Assembly: GCF_014805625.2 (NCBI RefSeq)
Contig: NW_023998415.1
Span: 27,413,472-27,477,471, forward strand
DNA: 64,000 nucleotides
Source: Glossina fuscipes
Taxonomy: Eukaryota > Arthropoda > Insecta > Diptera > Glossinidae
Direction: 5' to 3'
Positions 12,306 through 24,065 of this stretch are shown here, in pieces; positions within the stretch are counted from its first letter, which is position 1, and each line of letters starts with the position of its first letter. The notes below the pieces were generated by a model, which saw nothing but the letters and a program-made list of their open reading frames with translations, ran no database searches and was not told the origin of the DNA. Made by a program: the position numbers and the translations under genes.

Positions 12306-15289
12306 TGTTTAAAAACAGGATAGTTTTTACAAATTCTTCCTAAAAAAATATTATTCTCGGTTTTCCTTTTTAATTTGTTGCAAACCTTTTTTTTTATTTT
12401 ATAATTTTCTTGAAATTATTTTTATTCAACTTTTTAATAATTGTTTTTCTTTATTTTCTTATTTATTTATTTTTTTTTTGATTTTTTCTTATTATTATTA
12501 TTATTATTAATTTTTTTTTTTAATAACCTTATTAACGTCAAATGTTAATTCACGGAATCTAAAACTTCAACTGATTACGCTGTGCAGAAGACACTGATAT
12601 TTAAATAATATGTATGGCTTCTGTTTAAAATCTGCTGCTATGCGTATCAACAACGTATGGGAATATTTTCCATGTTATTCCGTTTGCAACAATTTTTACG
12701 TAAATATTTTTATGCAGTCTAAGATTTTGAATCAATCCAGCCATCGCTGTTCGCTTTCCACTACTCAATTGTAGAAACTGTCCAAGTCATCGAGCGTGGG
12801 ATAGTGAACTCATAAGCTTGCTTATGGTTACATATTCCCGTTTAGGTATCGTTGGAAGGTCCTTAACTAATTTTCATTGATTTTCGTGCTTAAAATAAGT
12901 AATGAAGATAATGTTCAATCGAGTATATATATTTTCACTCATCCAGGTAGAAATTAAGTATTTGGGATCGTATAAATGACAGAAAGCAAAGTGTGTTTGA
13001 TCAGTTCGATAACACTATTCATGCCGATCGAGAATGTATAGAGTTTACAGTGTCTCTGACCGTTTGTGCGGGTAGAAAATCAAATTAGATTGAGAGAAGC
13101 AAAAATTTGTAAATGTTGCTCTTAATATAAACGTCGAAGGGGATAATAAGTCCATTAAAAATTTTATCATTGAATGTGTAAGAAAAATAATTTTCATTAA
13201 ATTTACATAAGACGATGAGTATTCGAAATTCGTTCGAAACTAACGCATTACCATTTTGCTAGTTGCTCTCTTCATCTCAGACATGATCAGTGTTCTCCTA
13301 TTCTCATTCTTTCTCATTCATTTTTGTCTCTTTTTCTTTTTTTAACTCGAATTGAAAATCAGTTACACAGTTAAAGCAACTTGATCATTATTTTAATCAT
13401 GTAAAGCAAAACACCGGTTAAAAAATGAAATTAAGAGAAAAAAAAATACATTATTTTGTTTATTTGTTAATTTCTTTTTTTTTGTTTTTTTTTTTTTTTT
13501 TGGATTAAAAAATTTTTTACATATATGAATAATACACTTAGCGGCCTGTTTTATAAATAAAAAAAAAAAAAAAAAAAAAGTAAAAAGCGAAGCAAACAAT
13601 TTTATGTCGACGAGCGAACTGAAGATGAGCTCTTACACAAAAATCTATTTGATTATTATAAACGAACGACATTTTATTTTGTAAGTTGTTTCAAGAACTG
13701 AAGCAATTTATCAATTAGTTACTTGATTACTGTGCATGGATGTAATTTATGTCTTGAGTTTGTTTTTTATTATTCTTTTCTTTTTTTTTTTCTTTTTTTT
13801 TTTTTTTTTAATAATTTTGATATCAATTTTTTTAATAAAAGACCCGTAACATTTTTAAAAGCATTTTCTTATTTTTTTTTTTATTTATTTTCCTTATTTC
13901 GAAAGCTCTTTAAAGTTCTCTTGAATGTGCAATACTTAATTTACATTGCATGACGCATTTTTTACTTCCTTAGTCATAATGCAGATTTATTGCTATAAAA
14001 ATATATATTGAACTGTTTTATTTTTATTTTATTAAGACGTTCTTAACGTCGTCTTCGTCGTTCGCGTGCATTTTCAACATTATACTCGTCAGCATCATAT
14101 GCATGAGTAATGACGTCATTCATGAGAAGAATGAAAAGAAGAAAAAAAAAGGTAGTTGAGAAATTATACTCGATCCTTGTACAAGTGATCCTAAAATACA
14201 CAAGAATGAAATTCGAACAAATGTTTATTTGTTTGCTAACTCGTGTCTCTGGATTGCTTGCCGAGTCAAAAATTTTCTCAATCTATTTACACTTTTGAAG
14301 TGTATCCAATAGATGTTGCGACTGCGCAAATTTCGGTACTGGAACCTTCCAAGAGTTGTGTGATGCAAACATTGGAGATTAAAGTTGAATAGAGAATTGT
14401 ATTGACCCAACATTGTGTAATCGCACCTTTCTCGAAACTACTTTTTTCTAGCCGCCCTTATTTCTAACGCCTCCAATCCTGAACTGGTAAACTTTAAATT
14501 TTAATTGCATCCAAGGACATGTTTCACGAATTTCTTGATTTTGTTTTTCTTCCAAAATTTTAGATTTCCCGCTAATGAACTATAAAATAGAAAACAATGC
14601 AATTTCCTTGTAAGACATGTGTGTTAAAAAAAGGATTGAAAACTTTCTAAATAACTCAACCCTTTTTTTATATGGTTTTGTTTTATAATAGTGTTAAAGT
14701 TTTGGGGTATAACGCGAAGCCACCTCCAGGGCCAAGAAACGTACGGAAATTGAAAGTATTTTGGCTTTTTTATATTGACTTAGTTACAAGCTGGTACAAA
14801 AGACACAAGAAGAGAAAAGAAAATTGAAGAGTTCCCGTAAAAAATTTCGAATTTAACTAAAAGCTGACACGACCTTACACTGATAAATGAATAACTTAAG
14901 TAAATGGATTTATGCGTAGCGTATGCGTCAATCATTTATCCAAATGCTGTTAACAAAAGAAAGCGGATAAGTGGGCAAAGCAAAAGTAAAAAGGTAACTC
15001 GATCAATACACCACAATATTCGTCTAGAGTGAGACAACTGATGCAAATGATTGCAAGGCGAACTACCTCTGTGCCTCTTGAGCGTAGACAATTTCATTGA
15101 GTGAATTTATTCACAATTGTCGCTTAAGAGGAGCGTAAGATTTCCATAATTTTGCAAAGCTAGGCTATGTAATAAGCATATTGCGAGCGGGAACGAGTCA
15201 ATTTGAACGCCCTTGCGAAAGGGAACGATACAAAGCGCGTAATCCTCTCCAGAAGATTTGTTGCTTATAACCAATTCTTCGCCAGCTAA
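12306..15289. other. Spacer upstream of the SVWC gene, no gene recognised
   Basis: The 5' flank of the SVWC gene, so its promoter should lie within the first few hundred bases. I see no convincing TATA box among the AT-tracts. The rest is A/T homopolymer runs (13430-13580 and 13770-13890) and low-complexity frames. Confidence 0.4.
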
Positions 15290-15916
15290 TTAAACAATTA
15301 ATTCAGATTCTTCTAAAAAAAAAAAGGCCCTTGTTAGTACCTGCGAATAGCTGGGAATTAATGTGCGAAGCTCATTAAAAGTCGATCTAGATAGGCCAGC
15401 AATAATATGAAAGCAAAACATTGCTACCTTCACTGTAACCTTCCAGACGTCACCAAAATGTGGAGACGTTGCAGAAATGGGTTTGCATTCGATACCACTG
15501 TCAAGACAACACTTACGGTTCGTTTGCAAACGAGATTGATTCAAAAACATATATTTTAACCTTGGTAGTGTATTCTTAGCGCTGAACAACTGTTTTTTAG
15601 ATGCTACTTGGACAGACAAAGTTTTCGGAGGGACTAAAAGAGATCGAGCAGATAAGTGTGGAACAACTTTCAGATGCGAAGCCTTCGTTGAAAAGCAGAT
15701 GAAATTGGATATATAGCATTTTATAGATAGCCGACTTTTCCCTTTTGAATTATAACAAAATGATCCGCAAAAAACAATTCTGGTGGAATGTAAGGTCGGT
15801 AGGCAAATTGAACATGCTATAAAGATTATATAATTGACTGATACTGCTGGCGAATTGCAGCAAGAAAATGCCGCAGCATTATGATCGAATGACGAATATC
15901 GAAATCCAAAGCTCAC
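15290..15916 (-). mobile_element. BEL/Pao retrotransposon integrase remnant
   Basis: A 208-codon frame. Its C-terminal half contains LDSGIECKPISATSPHFGDVW followed by VKVAMFCFHIIAGLSRSTFNELRTL. This is the BEL/Pao integrase block in which family members read 'GIeWkfiPp.sPHFGGlWEa.VK..K.h..r.....ltfeEl.Tl'. The expected GGLWEA is GDVWKV here. The upstream half matches the region around the catalytic DNGTNF box only loosely and that box is lost, so the enzyme is dead although the frame is open. No LTR, gag or reverse transcriptase was found nearby. Confidence 0.75.
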
Positions 15917-18072
15917 TTTTCAACTCTCCCGCCGATTTAAATTAGATTAGCTGCATCCATAAAGTGGCTATGAAATGAAACTTATTTGAAGATGCAATAT
16001 TTCTATCCTTGAGGCATTATATTCGAGATCTGTTCTGATGTATGTGGCATATTAAGGGATTGGAAATTGCCTCGACTTTTTTTTAAACTCCAATTTCAAA
16101 AACAATAAATTTGTAAAGATACCCAACTGTACGTTTTCTAAACACATTATGATTTCCGTAAATGGTATACTTGAGTAGTTAAGACAATACGCGTTCTAGC
16201 ACCAGATAAGCTGGAAAGTTCATATATTTCGACCAATTAGAAAACCTGAACCATTTCTCCAAAGATCTGAATTCAAAAGTTTTTCAGAAGAAGCCAATAG
16301 GTAAAATATTGGCGGAATTTGAATGGATATTAAAATATTAATTTAAAAATTAATTAAAAAATTTTAAAATATTAAAGTAGGACAATGGTTCACGCAATCA
16401 TAATAAAACGACCATCGAAGCTGATCAGCAATAAAGTTCGTTTTTCTTGAATAACGAACGCTTGATGCTATTTAGAACCTCCACCAATAGCAAGGTGGCT
16501 GATGACTCGAAATTACTGTAAATTTATAATCCAAAAGTACCGTAAGATTATAAGATAAGCGAAAAATGTATGAGAATAGTGTAATATTGGTAAGACATTG
16601 GCTGAAAGTAATTACTGAATTTTGTGAGAGTCGCTATTAAATTGCATTGTATTCAATTTCAAAATGGACCTTCCATGCGTTTATTGTATCAATCGTAGAC
16701 TGTACACGTTTTAAAACATATTTCTCACATATAATTTTATATACAAGAGGATGCACAATCCCAGCATGACTCCTTTGAAATTGAAACATATGGTTGTTAA
16801 AGTGCCATAAATAATTAGAATGAAAGCCCGTTCTGGACGACAATAACAGAATACAATTTCCAGTAGAGAACTGGGAAGCTCCCAACATTGATTGACGGAA
16901 ACGTGAAACCTCATCGCATTTTGTTTGGTATTATATTTTCTTATAACGTGACAACCACTTAATGACCAGGTCTTATGCTTTTCTGACCCACTCCGAGTCA
17001 AAAGACGTCATCATTCGTGACGCACAATTCGCCCTTTTTTTTATATCCACCATCAAAGGATGTAAGTACATTCATATTTTTAAAACATTTGTGACAACCA
17101 CAGTGCGACATTTTTGTCTGCTTTGAAATCGACTCAGGTAATTTACCGATGTTGAGAATTTGCTACCTGTTTGTAGATATAGCTGTGGTTCAGCCGTATC
17201 TCAAACATTTCGATAAGCAGAAGAAGTTCGAATGTAAGCGTTTACACGTGTCTTAATGAAGCGTTGCAATCCTTATAATTATAGTTTCAATCGTAGCTTA
17301 ACGATCTTGCAACAAGTTTTCCTTATTAAAGTGTAATAAGTGTCTTTTATATCCGTCGCCTACGCTCTCAAAAAGGCTAAAACCAAAGCAAAAAAAACTA
17401 AATTTCTAATGCTCGTTAACATTGAGTGAGCATGATTTTATTAAATTATAAATGGAAATTTTTATCCTAATCTATTGTAATGTATGAGTAATCAGCAGAA
17501 TATCCAGAGAACAGAAGCGTTCTTAATATTTGTAGACATATCGCTTGACCGATTTGGCCCATTTTCGATATAGACTTGTTTCGAAGAACTTCTAATGGTT
17601 TTGCAACATTTCAGGCTGACGTCTTAATATTTGACACCAGGAACATTTTTGTTACAGACATCACACAGACGAACAGATGGATATGCTTAAATCGCCTTAA
17701 TCTTTGATGATGATCAAGAATATGTATACTTAAGGCGCCTTTGGAACTTCATCCCGGGCGTTGAAATTGTTTTGACTAAATGAATATAATCCCATCCTTT
17801 GGCGGTGGGTATGAAAATAATCGAAACAAATCTGAGCTTTCGTTTTTAAACCGCGGTAATACTTGTCAGCGATCTCGTAACATATACTTGTTGCTTATAA
17901 ACTTAATATACCGATCCGATTTAATCATATCAGTTCACCGATCAAACTACCAGACCAAATAGTATAAAATTAAGATAATTGTTAATATTGATGAACGCGA
18001 CATTTAGCAAGAGACTGTTATTGGCTTAAATATCAGATCAGTCGAAGAATACACTCTTTTTACTTTTAACGT

Positions 18073-18118
<46 letters not shown>

Positions 18119-18711
18119 TTTATGTTCCATCTGCATATCTTTTCTAGAAGAAAAAGAAGGTTGTTGCGTGTTTTTCGTTTAGCTTCTTGCTGCTTAATGA
18201 GAGAAATTTTTTTGATTTTTTTCTTATAGTAGAAAAATGACATTCCTTTGCCTATATATTTATCAATGAGAGAAGCTTGGAAACTCTGTTTACAGAAAAT
18301 GGCAATCAGCTCGTTTTACGCGAAACTAATTTGCAAAATACATTTGAGAAAGTGATTTTCATGGTGACTCAGTTATTTTCTTTAAATATTGGAGGTGAAA
18401 TATATAAAATTAAACAATATTTGAAACTTTGTCGTAAATAAAAAATAGAAAAATTCTTGATAATCGTAGTCAAGAAATTTTAATCAAATTTGAAATTTTC
18501 TATTGTCTATGTTTGAGAAAACAATCAAAACAGTTTTGTAAAATTTTCAGTTAAAAATATAAGAAGCACCCAAAAGCAGTAACTCCTCCCTGTGCATTTT
18601 GAGATAAACAAGTGGCCAACGTCCACGTATTGTCTGCATCGGGTGACAAAAATATTACCGTTTACAAATACCGAAAAGACGATTTGCGAACACTTACTAC
18701 TATAACTCAAA
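15917..18711. other. Spacer between the BEL/Pao remnant and BI-1
   Basis: No gene recognised. Overlapping minus-strand frames at 16637-17001 have no family signature. A dispersed repeat with the motif 'gatgatcaagaatatgtatac' lies at about 17655-17740. A (TA)n microsatellite occupies about 18075-18113. The BI-1 promoter should lie just before 18712. Confidence 0.4.
17655..17740 (+). repeat. Dispersed fly-type repeat with 'gatcaagaatatgtatac' core
   Basis: The segment reads cacagacgaacagatggata, then tgcttaaatcg, and after a short gap gatgatcaagaatatgtata. Related copies lie at 1236-1290 (minus), 51160-51240 (weak) and 54340-54450 in this window. This arrangement is familiar as a very common dispersed repeat in fly genomes. 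Its function is unknown. Confidence 0.6.
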
Positions 18712-21700
18712 ATGGCCGCTACTCGCGACAGATTCAATCAACTTATCAATGGATTTAATCAAAGATAGTGAGTACATATACATAAAATAATAACTTAATT
18801 GCAATAAGCGAGTTGAGTGAATTCGTTGTTAATTAATTACATACTTTTCATAATTTGCTTAATTTTTATTGCGTAGTAGTCGTTCGCTTTTAATAATGAC
18901 GTGGTTTTTGGTGCGTGAGCAACGCATTGCAATGCAAATATGTTCATAGATAGCATTTATAAGTGTGTCGAATCCCATAAAATTTGCTTCTATTTTAGAT
19001 TGAGAACATACTTACGCACATATGAAGTATATAATTAGTAAATATTTCTTTATTACGTCTTTTGAAAAGAAATCGCTTTTATAAAGAAACTTGATTTATT
19101 AAAACTTAATTAGCTATATATCCACTTCTCCTCACGAAACTTTAAAAGTAAACAGGTTTTTAAAAAAATTCTCACGGTAGGCATATCTTGCAAAGCGAGT
19201 CAAAGTACGTATATTTTCGTCATCCAAAGTTCATTTACTTATTTTTGTTTAATCATGAAATTTGATGTTTTACGAGTTGTAAAAAATTAGTTCAAATTCT
19301 GTGTAACTCGCCCGCTTTCAACTAATCTTTAGGAATTTGGCCCAGATTGTCTGTAAAGTTGAAAAGAAATCAATCAACTCATGGCTATAATATATCACTT
19401 CCTAAAAATTAAGACTAGAATCGGGACTCTGCTCTATTTTTCGATTCGTTTCATGATCGACAGCTGAAAAAAAAAAAAAAATGGTAAAACGATTAAACAA
19501 GCTATTACCTACAATGTATCTCGAGCATTTATTAGAGCGTTTTACGTGAACGGCCCGCTATTAAGCAATGTTGCTTGAAGTGATATGGAATACCGAATCT
19601 CATTAATGTTATTTTAAAAAAATTCAAGAAAATACTTTGCATGTAAAATTTTACCTCAAGATGAACGAAGCTTTCTTACCTATTAATCTAGAAAGTGAAT
19701 GTTTTTAGATGAGGAAAAAAATTGATAATGGCGTTATAAAAATAACTGTTTATTTTTCTTTAGTGAGCCATTTGTACGTCAACATCTATGCAAAGTTTAC
19801 ATGATGTTGGGCTGTACTTCAGCAGCGACAGCAACTGGTGCCTTTCTACAAATGCAAAACTTAGTCGACTTGGGAGTAATTGCCGCTTTAAGCTCATTAT
19901 TACTTGTCTTGGGCTTACATTTTTATCGTGATAATGGCAAAAATTACTATCGACGCGTCGGAATGTTATATTCATTTGGCTTTTGTTCTGGGCAGACCTT
20001 GGGACCGTTACTAAAATACATTGCCAGCATTGATTCGTCGATTATAGTAACAGCATTACTTGGAACGATCATAACATTTGTATCACTATCATTGGCGGCC
20101 TTGTTTGCAGAACGTGGTAAATTTTTATATCTGGGTGGTGTATTGGTTAGTATTATCAACACGATGGCCCTTTTGAGTATACTAAACATGTTTTTCCAAT
20201 CTTTATTTGTACAATTGGTAAGAAAAATCAATTTATAGTCATTTATGGCGTCGTGTTCAAGGATGCTTTTACTTTTTTAGGGACAACTTTATATAGGCGT
20301 ATTGGTAATGGCTGCCTTTGTTCTATTCGACACTCAAAATATTGTCGAAAAAGTACGTGCTGGCAGTACGGATGTTGTTCAACATTCAATGGACCTGTTC
20401 TTTGACGTATTAAGCTTATTCAGACGTTTGCTCATCATTTTAACGCAAAAGGTAAGTCTTCAGAAAATTTATTTAATACAGTTAATGTTAAGGAATAATA
20501 CGATTGTAGCAGCTTTTTTTTTAGAATAATATCCAAGGCCGTTATAAAGCATACACATAAGTATTTAAAAAAGTTATTTTTATGAAAAGTTTAAAAAAAT
20601 GATGACATTGGAGCCATCTTCGCGAGGCATATCTGATTGAAAGTGTGAATAGGGCAGATGGTGCAAATTTAAATTGTACATAAAAAAATCGAATGGAAAT
20701 TTTAGGAGTACATTTATAGACAGTATAAAAACTTGCTTAAAGCTTTTAGAAGCTTAGTCTCGAATCCCTGGACCATAAAAAATACTTTGTCATGTTTAAA
20801 CAAATAACCTTCTTCCCCATCCCTCCAAAATTACTTGCTAGATGGCGCCGAACCTGCCGAAGATAGCGTCACGTCTTACAACTTACCTGTTGTGAAATGA
20901 CTGAGAAGACTTCAAGAAAAGTTATAACTCTGCAGTCGTATATTCATAATTAAAATAAACATTTTTATTTTTAGTAGACGCGTTGACATGTCGCAAATCC
21001 CTGTTACCGTCACGTGCGTTCGTTCGTCTCAATGAAGCTACACTAACGTATTTTTGTTAGGGACTGCTTTTAAATTAACATAAATACTTTTTGAAGACAT
21101 CTGCAGATGGATTGTATGAGTTAGAAATCAACAGATAAGACGTTAGACTGTAATTTCGCAGCAGGGACTCTTTTAACACGGAGCGCAGAACGTCTATTTA
21201 GAGATAGATAGAGATTTTGGGGGAAAAGCCTAAGATGTGAACAAAAAAAAATGTTCATTCAGCTGTTGAATTTTTTCCACGCATTCTAGAAGATCCAATC
21301 AATCTATGTTCTCAATAAAAAGAAAGCATTTTCTGAAAAATTTGCAGTGATATGACTGTTTGAGACATTTCTTTGCTATGATGGATTCTGTCAAAATTTT
21401 TGTTTGTATGTACCATATTAGAAGTTGAGGGGTAGCATCAGTTAGTCATTAGGCCTTGAGTTGTAAAGTCCGATAGTCCCGTAGGCATAAATCGAAAGCG
21501 AAAATAAAATTTCGAAATGAAAATGATGAGATACTTCATCTGCTACTTCCGGGAAGAAAGAAATACATTACACCGATAAATACTTTTTTCAAATGGTAGT
21601 ACAAATTTTCACTTATAATAAAGCTCATATATCCGATGGACGTGCAATCGAAAAAAAACCGCAAATGATGGCGAAGTTACGCAAATTTTTATATGCAATA

Positions 21701-22435
21701 ACGTACTTGAGCCCATATACGGGCCCATCAGGCACTAGAAAAGGAATCTGGAGCTAAACGTATGATAATATGGAACGACTACACTGCCAAATGGTAGCTA
21801 TTTATTTTTTATATTTTTGTGGTATTCCTCGGTGGGGAAAGTACGAACTGATATAAGATTTGCTCCAAACATGCCGTAGCAGTAGTATCGAATTATAAGA
21901 TTGTAATTGTATTTTTAATATATAGATATGACTGAATCAATTCTTACATGTAGCTAATGGGATCTCTGATGCAAGTTTCTATGCATTACAAACACTTGAC
22001 CGCTTGTGGTAGATATAATAATGAGCACCATATTTTTCAAGTGTTTTTGTGTTTTTTGTTTTAGTTTTGCACAGATCTAATTGCCACTGAAATTTCAATT
22101 AATTTTTCAGCTTATAGAATTCAGCATAAGTTAAATGCGTGATGTGAAAGAAACTGAGGCATGACTGAATCAAAAACACAAATCCTTTAAATTGGGTACT
22201 ATTAAGAATATACATGCGTCAAATCAAAACAAAACAGTTTTCTGAGATCTCTAATGCATTTAAAAACGGACGGGGTATATATATATATATAATTATATGA
22301 ATTTAATTATTTAAATAAATTTACAATATAATAATAATGTTGATAAACAAAACTTGTCCATATATAATCATTGTTTTGGTTATTTTATTACAGGAGGAAC
22401 GTAAACGTGAAGAAGAGTGCCGCAAGAGACGCTAA
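18712..22435 (+). CDS. BI-1: Bax inhibitor-1 (TMBIM6 family), four exons
   Basis: Exons are 18712-18767, 19764-20217, 20281-20451 and 22394-22435. All junctions are GT-AG and in phase, giving 240 residues, the normal family length. The N-terminus MAATRDRFNQLINGF, the block YEPFVRQHLCKVYMMLGC and the C-terminal DLFFDVLSLFRRLLIILTQK are hallmarks of BI-1. Six or seven hydrophobic segments fill exons 2 and 3. The last exon encodes a short charged basic tail (EERKREEECRKRR), which in this family faces the cytosol and is needed for activity. BI-1 sits in the ER membrane, influences ER calcium leak and suppresses Bax-type and ER-stress cell death. The last intron is about 1.9 kb. The gene looks intact. 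It lies about 1.6 kb before the Gr66a-type gene on the same strand. Confidence 0.97.
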
Positions 22436-22861
22436 TTGAAGATGATATTTAACAAAGGGTGTGGAGTGTTATATTTTCCTTGCATTATAATATATTGAAA
22501 ACAAATGGTTTAAATAATTTTTCGGAATCTTCTTTTTTAATATGGAACATTTGCACACCGAGATTTGTAAACAGATCCTTCTGGCATATCCTCTGAATTT
22601 GTATTGTTAAAGAAGAAATTTTTAGGTCTACACAAATACACAAAATTTATAAACAAAAAATAAAAAACGCATTCACTACACAAACATGCACGCATAGAAT
22701 TATCGCAATTTGTAGAGTGTACTCGACCATTTTGCAATTCTGTGTATGTTTACACAAAAAATTGATGAACAAGATGTATATGTAGTCAAGGTTACTATAT
22801 GCAATCAGTTATTAAATAGTTATAAATATTACTAAAAACTGCATAAAAAGCCAAACAAAAC

Positions 22862-22867
22862 AATAAA
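22862..22867 (+). promoter_or_regulatory. Likely polyadenylation signal of BI-1
   Basis: An AATAAA about 430 bases after the BI-1 stop, in an AT-rich 3' region. This is a motif match only. Confidence 0.4.
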
Positions 22868-23356
22868 ATTTTTCCCTAAAAAAAAATTAGATCATCGGGT
22901 GTAATTAATTACTGCCTAGCGTTAGCGATACCAATAACGAAAAAACGATATCTATATAAAAAATGATTATATGTTCCATATACCGCAGGGAGTTATGAAT
23001 ATAATTAAGATTTCGCTAAAAAAAAATTGAGTCCATCTATAAAGCAATAATCGAGTAGCAATGTTAGATTGAGTTAAGTTAGCTTAAAACGACTGCATGC
23101 ATCTCTACGGGGGAAGTATTTAGAGGAAGTAAAATTGTTTTTGTTTAGATACAAAAGAGCGCAAGGGTTGTACGATTTTGCAAATAAATATTTTTGATTG
23201 AGTTGGAATGGCTGAGTGATTAAAACATGTTCCTTTTAGGGGGCGCACGTGATTTCTACTAAAGATGACAAATAGAACATAAGCGGCGAGTAACCGCAAG
23301 TTGATTGCACTGGATTCGCCGAAGTTTTTGCAGGGAGCAGGGAGCTGATGTACGTC

Positions 23357-23388
<32 letters not shown>

Positions 23389-24065
23389 GAAATGATGTCC
23401 GTCAAGAGAGAGAGAGAGAGAGAGAGAGAGAGCAAAAACAATAGTAACCATGATATTCGCGGTCAAAAGTGTTCCGAGCTTAAAATTTTTTGCCCTTTTT
23501 ATTAGAATTTTGACCAGGAGCAAATCAATTTCATTTGTCGGACAAGAGTTAGGGCAAGCAAACTCTAGGATTACCCGAAATATGGCAAAGAGTTGTCGAT
23601 CGAATTAAGTCTACATCGTATAATGCTGGCGTCATATTTAATTATATCAGGCATTTGGAGAACATTTTTCACGGTATAGACTATTCCCGTTTTATTCGAT
23701 TTTTTAAATCTAGACTAGACAATAATAGGAATAACATGCAAAGGTATGCAAAATTTCTGAAATATAAGAGATGTTTAATTAAAAAATCAAAATCAAATTT
23801 GAGTATCAATGCTGGAAGTTTCGTTCGTTGTGTTCCTTTTGATGATCGATAAATTACAATGTTTTCCAAATAAAAGTCCACGCTTACTTTTTTTAAGTTT
23901 ACCTGTTGAAATACATAGTAAAGTAGTTAGCAACTCCGCCTATTTCCGTCTATGAATATTTTAAAACACCATTAGCTTACCAATTATACTAAGTGTTTTA
24001 AATTAATTGAATGTACGCAATTAAGACTTTAGGATTGAAATTCATTTCATTAAAAGGGAGTGAAT
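22868..24065 (+). other. Spacer between BI-1 and Gr66a
   Basis: Contains a duplicated (GA)n block at 23346-23432. A basic 65-codon frame at 23655-23852 resembles nothing I recognise. The Gr66a promoter should lie near the right end. Confidence 0.4.
23346..23432. repeat. Tandemly duplicated (GA)n block
   Basis: Two copies of a unit beginning gatgt(a/c)cgtcaagagaga, each continuing as a pure GA tract of about 30 bases and separated by gggtgaaat. This is a roughly 50-base tandem duplication that includes the microsatellite itself. Confidence 0.8.

Noticed and set aside
16637..17001. Two overlapping minus-strand frames of 83 and 96 codons
   Set aside because: I looked for retroelement motifs because BEL/Pao lies nearby, but found none.
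23655..23881. Basic 65-codon plus-strand frame between BI-1 and Gr66a
   Set aside because: No acceptor or donor in register, no recognisable domain, and an antisense frame of the same length.
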